Assembly: GCA_001579985.1 (NCBI GenBank)
Contig: LRSR01011263.1
Span: forward strand, 1-25,908
Reading direction: 5' to 3'
DNA length: 25,908 bases
Source of the DNA: Hypsibius dujardini
Lineage: Eukaryota > Tardigrada > Eutardigrada > Parachela > Hypsibiidae
Made by a program: the position numbers and the translations under genes. A model generated the notes under the pieces. It saw nothing but the letters and a program-made list of their open reading frames with translations. It was not told the DNA's origin and did not search any database. Numbering within the stretch: position 1 is the stretch's first letter; the number at the start of each line of letters is the position of its first letter. Positions 20,201 to 25,908 of this stretch are shown here, piece by piece.

Positions 20201-23200
20201 TGTCTATACGCACAAATAACACCTCAGCAATGCGTTTGTAAATATTCTGGTGCAATAGTTTGGAACATTGTTTATATTTTTCAGCGCAAGCAGTTCCTTT
20301 GCTCTCTTATACAATCGGAGAACCTGTTGATAAAAGGTATTCAATATTTGAGAAATGTACTTACCATGATGCGGAGTGCGAGAGTAGCCGTGGATAGAAG
20401 GACATAGACTGCAACAAGAATATTTTTATACAAAACCTTGAAAACTGATATGTCGCTGTATTTAATATGCTGTTCGGTTGTAATTTTCGTGTTGTGGTTT
20501 CGGTTGTGAGTTGTGTGCAGCTCCGCCCAGATACAATTTTCGCACAGTCTTTAGAACTTAGAACTTAGTCCAGAACTTAGACTACAAATACCCCTCCATT
20601 CCTCCTCTTTATCCCCACCTCTGTTATGTTTACAGGCGCTTACCAATATTCTTTTATTTAATCATTTTCAGATTAATAGTTTTAGGAATGTTTGCTGTTT
20701 CCTTATCCTAAAAATAATAATCACTAAGTACTGGAGTTGTCCTTAGTGAACGAAATTCGAAAACGCTCCCCTTTTTTGACGAACCATTTCGTGGACCGAC
20801 GTTCCAATATCGGTTTTTTTGCCAAGAGACTGAGGAAAGCTTAGGCTGTCAAAAACTGCTCGAAACGGGAGTTGATCCTGCACGATAGGGTTGGCTCAAA
20901 CTTCATAACGCCCTGACTGAAAGAGCGCCCGAGAAAGCAAATGGCATCAGCACTTTTTCGATTTTGAAATGATAGCATGGAAAAAGGGTATTGGCTAGTA
21001 CTCCCAAAAGTAAAAGAGGACAAAACGGGGGAAGGGGGGGGACTTGTAGCCTAAGCCGTCATCCTGTGCGGCGCTTGCGCGAAGGCCTCGAGTGCACACA
21101 GCGACAAAGAATCTGTCGGCATTCGTAATAAACTATCTATTGTGTGTCTTGTTTTTCTTAAGTTACTTCAGTTCAGTCAAGTTGATTGAGGCTGGCGTCG
21201 TGTGTGTGTTCTTCAGTAATTTGAGGTGATTCAGATGATTTGATTTTGGATTTTGCCCGCAGTTCTTGCATTCAATATTCGGTTGTCCCGGAGCTTTTTT
21301 AAATAATCACAAAAATGGGGGCCGGGGGGAAGGTGTCGAAAATCTGTTACGCCTCTGTCATATAGTAAAGCTGACAATGAAGTGACATGGACATGTTTTA
21401 GTCAGTTTCCAATAGGCTCGATTTGTGTACTATACAGAACATACATATACAGAACTACACAGAATATACAAGCACTGGCTGTAAAAGTTCGCTAAGCTGT
21501 TAAAAAGAATTAAATTTGAGTTTCTCTCACCTTGCAAAAGTCTTTCAATCAAAAGGCATTCAGTGTTGATTTTAAAGCACCCATATTGGAATCACTTGAT
21601 TGGCCATAATAATTTTTAAGACCTGGACGTTTAAAATTCCAAACAGTTTCTTGTAAGTCGTTTTCAGTATTTTGTTTGCACATACCTCGGCTCCGTAGTT
21701 TAGATTCCGCCAGAATTTTCATCAAGTCAGGGGTGGAAATGATATTTTCAACGTTGAGCGGCACTATTTGAAAGTTTGAGCCCGACTGCTTTGTCACCTC
21801 TAGCAGGAACTCCCATGACATCTGATAGAACCGACTGATGGTGGTTGAGGTTTCTATCACGACGGTCACATGGTACCAATTGTTCCGGTCCAGTAACTCC
21901 ACCAAAGCCATACAAAAACTGATGGATGAAGCACCGCTTGAAACGGTTGTCGCCGGCGCCGATTTTGGAGTAAGAAAATCTTTTGCCATTGAATCCCTAC
22001 AGCATACGTCAAAAAATCAGAAATGTTCAGTGTGAGATGAATCACTTCCAATCAACCTACATATTCAAGGTGAAAACTAAGACATCCAGAGCAGCGGCAA
22101 GACTAGACAGCCCGTTCTGGTCATTGCAACCTAACAAAACGCATACAGAATGAGGAAAGAGTGACCTTCAACTAAATATTTGCTGGGAACCGTAAGATAA
22201 GCTATCGGCTAGGCATTGAAAATTTTAATCCTACGTCCAGATCTCTTTGAAAAATACATATAGATTGCTCAGTGGCACGCCGAAGTTTCAAAGCCTAGCA
22301 AAGCAAACCTGACCATCTAGCCTCTTTTGACCCGCCTCTGTTCTCTCCCTCCCGAGAAAACACTGTCCCAAATACGGTAAAAATCGATAACGGTTACTTT
22401 TGTTATCTAAAGTACCGTTTCATCTTGAATAACAAAGCAGCTTGTAAACCTTTCTAGTCTCGGAAATGAAACGGTGACCAGACCGTACCATTTATGACAC
22501 CCATTTTATTGGGACTCAGTAATTTTTTCAGAGAAAGTTTGAAAAGCCTGGAAATGGAGAAAACGCAACAACTTCATTAGTTTTGTTAAGCAGAGTTTAA
22601 AAATACTCCCAAAATTGGTGAAAGTTGAATTCGGTGCCAATTGATTTCTGTTCAGTCGTTTTGGTATTCAAAGTATCTTCCTCGCTATGAATTTCATTAA
22701 TCAAATTGTAGATAGTCCCTGATAGATCAGCGGTATATGCACTGTCTCATATGAAAAGGTTGACTGTTTAATTTCCGCATTCTTCTCACCCCGATTGAGG
22801 CCGGTTGATCATGCCGAACGATGCCAAATAATTTTGTGGTCAAGAAGAGGAGACATTTGGGGAAGACTGACCATTGATTAACCAAATGCGGCTCCGTCCA
22901 GAATTGTATTTGTTTTCTTCATTGAAATTTGAAATGAAATTATCGATTCATTTTGGTATGAAAAAGATAGACCGCTAAATTGTAATGTACTGTGGTACCG
23001 TTTGGAGAGCCATAAAGGATTTCGATTAAGGGCATCTGACTAACCCCCCCCCCCCGCAAGAGCCTCTGAAATTATCTCCTGTTTGTAACTGTATCAGATC
23101 ACGCAAGGGATTGATAACTTTGTGATCCTTACCTGTTTCAACTATAGCATAACAAGTATCTTCACGTCGATGTCGGTACAAAAATTCCGAAACGTCGGCC

Positions 23201-23463
23201 ACGGCGTCTCCGTTGATATCGTCGCACGTATGGTGATCTTTGTGCTGAAAATAACGAACACTCACGTTGAACTGACCTCTGTGACGCTTCATAACCTCAT
23301 CCCGAGCCACTTCGAAGGTCGGCGACATGAACACGGCATTGGTCACATAGCCCGGCATCTCGTACTGCAGGGTCACAAGCACCTCAATGTTTGTTTTTTG
23401 GGTTAACGCACACGTAATGGCTATCAGATTAAGAAATGTCACGGATTGAAAGAGCAAGAACAT
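17264..23463 (-). CDS. R2: receptor guanylyl cyclase-like ectodomain, one membrane span, short tail (no cyclase)
   Basis: Exons: 23133-23463, 22061-22130, 21686-21996, 20365-20408, 20056-20175, 19835-19972, 18364-18615, 17920-18064, 17264-17415. They sum to 1563 nt, 520 aa plus TAG at 17264-17266. Domains are those of R3: signal peptide 1-19, ANF-receptor-type ligand-binding region, PECGFTGHEGRC before the membrane, helix about 474-495 with IITTLSTAAGCVLLLAG. The tail has about 25 residues and ends SANYWVLHRRDLILPD. R3 reads through at the codon where R2 has TAG, so tail length differs between paralogs. Introns hold copy-specific insertions (a MITE at 17622-17823, about 0.7 kb near 20640-21340, about 0.4 kb near 22640-23030), yet no exon is damaged. 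Only 2.2 kb separates its stop from the R3 start, too little for a kinase-homology plus cyclase module of usual size with introns. Confidence 0.88.
17622..17823. mobile_element. 202-bp MITE, Tc1/mariner-like (TA target)
   Basis: Near-perfect 35-base terminal inverted repeats, 17623-17657 and 17788-17822, starting TGTAGAAACCCAATAACTTT, with one mismatch (cacGctcg against cacCctcg). TA lies on both sides (17620-17621 and 17824-17825). R3 (aaatatttacagtgtcc, near 10680) and R4 have the site without the element. It sits in R2 intron 8. No coding capacity. Confidence 0.88.
18120..18300. repeat. GC-clustered minisatellite in R2 intron 7
   Basis: About two units of the same repeat, including cccctccccgcgatgcgtgg and ttgaggctttttaaatgtca. 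Confidence 0.55.
18362..18363 (-). other. Non-canonical GC splice donor, R2 exon 7
   Basis: TTGCAG|GCATGT. The sequence after the GC differs by one base from R3 and R4, but the CAG|GC core is kept. Confidence 0.65.
18616..19834 (-). other. R2 intron 6 with TTTAGTT/AACTAAA repeats
   Basis: Corresponds to the R3 and R4 introns. 19200-19320 (ggactagtcgctccgttcgc) matches 1780-1880 of R4. No gene seen. Confidence 0.5.
20409..21685 (-). other. R2 intron 3 with about 0.7 kb extra sequence
   Basis: Relative to R3, roughly 20640-21340 is extra, between tatgtttacagg and ggtgtcgaaaatctgttacg. Part of it (21120-21210) is shared with R4, so this is a mix of ancestral DNA lost from R3 and possible insertion. 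No gene seen. Confidence 0.45.
22131..23132 (-). other. R2 intron 1 with about 0.4 kb extra sequence
   Basis: Flanks match R4 intron 1. About 22640-23030 has no match in R3 or R4 and is probably an insertion; no inverted ends were recognised and no gene seen. Confidence 0.45.
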
Positions 23464-23735
23464 TGTGTCGTTTTGGAAAAAAACCGGTCAGTTTAAAAAA
23501 GCGGCTGGGCAATGATGAGCAGCGCTAGCAAATCGGGAAGTATAGGTTGTGATTTTGAATATGAAGAATGTCGTGATTGATCCCCAGGTCGGACACTGAT
23601 ATGCAACACTATTTTTGTTTTATGGAGCCTTTTCGCATGATGAATTAATGGCAATACGCCACTTAAAAAGTCAGACGCTACCTCGGCGTCGATGCCCCGT
23701 GAAACAATAAATCATGCATTGTTGTTCAACCCTCT
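23464..23735 (-). promoter_or_regulatory. R2 5' flank, conserved proximal block
   Basis: Matches the proximal flanks of R3 and R4. After about 23730 it jumps to sequence that corresponds to 7560 onward in the R4 upstream region, so R2 lacks the distal half of the block. Confidence 0.45.
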
Positions 23736-24553
23736 CAACACTGACAACGCCTTCTCGAATCCCAATAAAAATCATCTTCAATACTTCATTTATTTTTGTA
23801 CCCACGGCCAAGAAATGCGAGGCTAGGGACTTCGTGCGCGAAGCGCACCAGAAAAGCCAAATATGTTGACAACGCTCGTTGGGCAACGATTCAGTCGGCT
23901 GAACGCCATTAGTTTGAATGCTTTCTTTTTTTTCTTGATGCTCCGAAAGGTTCTCGCTCACGACAATCTGCAGAATTAATAAAGGTTAGGGCTAGTCTCT
24001 CAAAATACTGGGTTTATATAGGTTTCATCGATTCTGAAATTAGAGAACCATATAGGGTGTCATGTAATTGATTTCCAAATGCCGATAGAATGTGTGGGTA
24101 CCATGTGTCATGTTGAGACAAGGGTGACAACACAAATGCAATCACTCAACGGAAATGTGCAGGGGGCTTCCAATAGGCTTCCAGGCAACGAACATAAAGG
24201 TCTAGTTAAGAAAATATCAGCCACATTGATTTATAACTGGAATAACGTCTACCGCGTTGCTGGAAATGTTGTTTATCCAAAATTCTGGGTTTGGTACGTA
24301 AAGCGTAAAGGTGAAGACACTTAAATCACAATGAAGCCCAGGTGGTGGAATTTCGGCGACAAAATATATTGTATTCACATTTCAGACCACCGCTGATGCG
24401 TCAAGGCATTTCTTAACAGGAACATCCTCACGAATTTGAATGATCCTCCGGCCCCTACAAGTTTGGCGTGAGCAGGAACGGATATCTTCCTTAATTTTAG
24501 ATGGTTTAAGAATAGATAAATTTTGAAATAAAAAATCATGCTCCTTTTCCTAC
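23736..24553. other. Intergenic block upstream of R2, no gene
   Basis: Matches 7560-8400 and 9395-9505 of the R3-R4 interval, without the 1 kb insertion. Open frames here are short and not conserved. Confidence 0.5.
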
Positions 24554-24575
24554 CCCTGAACATAATTTTAAAGGG

Positions 24576-25031
24576 TTGCACATGCTTAGAAAAAATGGAG
24601 GCCCTGCTATCCCCAAAATTTCCGAGCGAGACTTCGAAGAATCTTTCAAGTCTTTCGCTTTTTCTGCAATGGGACAAGGGCAACTATTAATCATTATTGT
24701 TGATCTAGGCGGACACCGAAATGAAGGAAGGGCTGCCAATCCCGGAGCGAGTAGAACTCTGATTATGAGTTCATGGAGTTCGTGCGCACCTTTTACTACA
24801 GTTCATCAGTCTGGGCATAAGCGACAAAGAAACTCTATCAAAGTGGTGCAAGGCAATACGCTGATGGTGATAGTGGACTATAACGTGGTGGAACATACAG
24901 CTAAACTCCTTAGGAAACCGGGTGTCGGAAGTGACGAAGAGGTGATTCATGCAGGACGCTGTCTGGCTTTACTTTATTCTCAAAGGAGAAACGTCTGTGC
25001 CGGAAAACCTGCTGAAACTCACCACCTTTAA
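24576..25031 (+). CDS. Hypothetical 151-residue open frame in the insertion, unknown
   Basis: The ATG lies just outside the insertion, so the true start, if any, may be the next ATG at 24582. The product has no recognised family. A hydrophobic stretch (GQGQLLIIIVDLGG) and a helical-looking part (VVEHTAKLLRKPGVGSDEEV) can be seen. A second frame also has coding-like pieces (FISLGISDKETLSKWCKAIR, and LYFILKGETSVPENLLKL further on), which suggests a frameshifted pseudogene or retrocopy rather than one intact gene. Confidence 0.25.
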   Translation: MHMLRKNGGPAIPKISERDFEESFKSFAFSAMGQGQLLIIIVDLGGHRNEGRAANPGASRTLIMSSWSSCAPFTTVHQSGHKRQRNSIKVVQGNTLMVIVDYNVVEHTAKLLRKPGVGSDEEVIHAGRCLALLYSQRRNVCAGKPAETHHL

Positions 25032-25195
25032 ACACTGCAGAAGGAAAGGATTGCTACGGAGAGCAAAACAGCAGCGGGTGATTCTAAATTATGTTCGAAA
25101 TTAAGAATTATGTATGCAAGACCTGGCAGAAGAGCTATGGCAGTATTCTAGCTTTGACTTTTTTAAAACTTCGATCTCAACGTTTTTATAGCCGC
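24582..25195. mobile_element. About 614-base insertion in the R1-R2 interval
   Basis: The conserved exon-like block is continuous at 9506-9664 and 16011-16150 but is split here at ttgCAC and CACactttac; CAC may be a target duplication. No inverted or LTR ends were recognised. Confidence 0.45.
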
Positions 25196-25196
25196 C

Positions 25197-25306
25197 ACAC
25201 TTTACTATTGTCCAGCGAACCTGTATTTTGTGTGCTATCGAATAAATCAAATCGAATTGCGCCGATTGCGACAAAATCGGTCCGTCACAAACGGAAAGCA
25301 GCGTAG
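25197..25306 (-). other. Conserved exon-like block (R1 to R2 interval), split by an insertion
   Basis: Reads FVAIGAIRFDLFDSTQNTG in the frame matching 9506-9664. The remaining part, with the donor-like site, lies at 24554-24581 beyond the roughly 614-base insertion. Confidence 0.35.
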
Positions 25307-25367
25307 GGCCGAGCCAGCGGGATCCTCACTCTCGTCGGGAGTCCAACTTGTTACGAGAATATACAAT

Positions 25368-25908
25368 TCAGTCCTCATGGTAAGATAAAGGTGCGACAGA
25401 GAAGTGGCGCGTCAAGTAGTGCAAAAGCTCAGGGTCCAATATCCAGTAATTCACGACCTCGGTCGCATTCCTGATGTGCCATCTAAAAGAGGCGAAAAGA
25501 AACTTGGCGATTAGCCCACTCCTTGTTCTTATCGAAACCGATTATAGTTAAACCATAGTAAACAAATAGAAATTTCTTTCTGTTTACTGTATGGTTATAT
25601 ACTTACTGGTGTAGAGCAGCACAGACGACGAGGACGGCTATACATGCAATTATTCCGCCAATTGCGCTGGTCCTTTCCAAAACCTCTAGAACATAAACGA
25701 TTGCGTGACAGAATCATCCGGAGAAAGGGAGAAACATCCAATAAAGTAACAGACTTTTTTCGGCGCAAGGTCCCTCGTCGCCAGCGAAGCCGCACTCGGG
25801 CACGTCGGGTGGCTGCAGCCCATTTGGGGTCGGCCAGGGGATACTGCGGTTAGCGATGAATAGCATTCTTTTTTCAGTACTGTCGTAAATTCCAATAGTC
25901 TGCGGGTA
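25368..25908 (-). CDS. R1: diverged paralog, last three exons (5' part outside window)
   Basis: Three minus-strand exons: 25755-25899, 25607-25685 and 25368-25482. The first (145 nt, same length as exon 8 of the others) encodes TIGIYDSTEKR, then SIPWPTPNG and PDVPECGFAGDEGPC. The second gives a helix with IGGIIACIAVLVVCAAL and ends at a consensus CA|GTAAGT donor. The third begins after cctcttttag and reads WHIRNATEVVNYWILDPELL, ending SYHED and TGA at 25368-25370. In R2-R4 the matching helix and tail lie in one exon, so R1 has an extra intron. R1 is clearly more diverged than R2-R4 are from each other. It also ends a few dozen residues after NYW, so it too appears to lack kinase-homology and cyclase domains. 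A later 3' exon by alternative splicing cannot be excluded. Confidence 0.78.
25551..25596. repeat. Hairpin in the R1 last intron
   Basis: aaccatagtaaaca (25551-25564) pairs with tgtttactgtatggtt (25581-25596), with a two-base bulge and a short loop. It lies just inside the intron next to the consensus donor of the R1 membrane exon. Confidence 0.6.

Noticed and set aside
1-25908. tRNA, rRNA, CRISPR or bacterial operon structure
   Set aside because: No cloverleaf, rRNA-like segment, regular spacer array or ribosome-binding-site gene chain was seen; the spliced genes show this is eukaryotic DNA.

Overview
The window is nuclear DNA of an animal: long stretches without open frames, spliced genes with a signal peptide, N-glycosylation sites and one membrane span, transposon insertions and minisatellites. 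I would guess an ecdysozoan invertebrate such as a tardigrade or nematode relative, because receptor guanylyl cyclase (rGC) genes are expanded in such animals. The sequence does not fix the species.

The core is a tandem array of four paralogous genes, all on the minus strand, so transcription runs from high to low coordinates. R1 (25368 to beyond the right edge) shows only its last three exons. R2 (17264-23463) and R3 (10323-15093) are complete with nine exons each. R4 (5178 to beyond the left edge) lacks only the end of its last exon. I rebuilt the exons by matching splice sites, phases and protein similarity. The first eight exons have the same lengths in R2, R3 and R4 (331, 70, 311, 44, 120, 138, 252 and 145 nt), while the introns differ by hundreds of bases. 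The products are about 520 aa (R2) and 542 aa (R3): signal peptide, rGC/ANF-receptor type extracellular ligand-binding fold, a CGF..G...C juxtamembrane motif, one membrane helix and a short tail.

The tail stops soon after an NYW(V/I)L segment that looks like the first residues of an rGC kinase-homology domain. In the 1.9-5.1 kb between genes I found no kinase-homology or cyclase exons. The array therefore seems to encode cyclase-less, membrane-anchored receptors, similar in layout to the natriuretic peptide clearance receptor NPR-C.

The intergenic and intronic DNA holds many insertions that show up when paralogs are compared. These include a 1.83 kb inverted-repeat DNA transposon with an intact empty site in the neighbouring copy (5655-7487, carrying a possible plus-strand coding region), a 202 bp TA-flanked MITE (17622-17823), about 1 kb with a TATA box (8401-9393), about 0.6 kb with a plus-strand open frame (24582-25195), an intron minisatellite of variable copy number, and several hairpins and degenerate repeats. 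No tRNA, rRNA or CRISPR array was seen.
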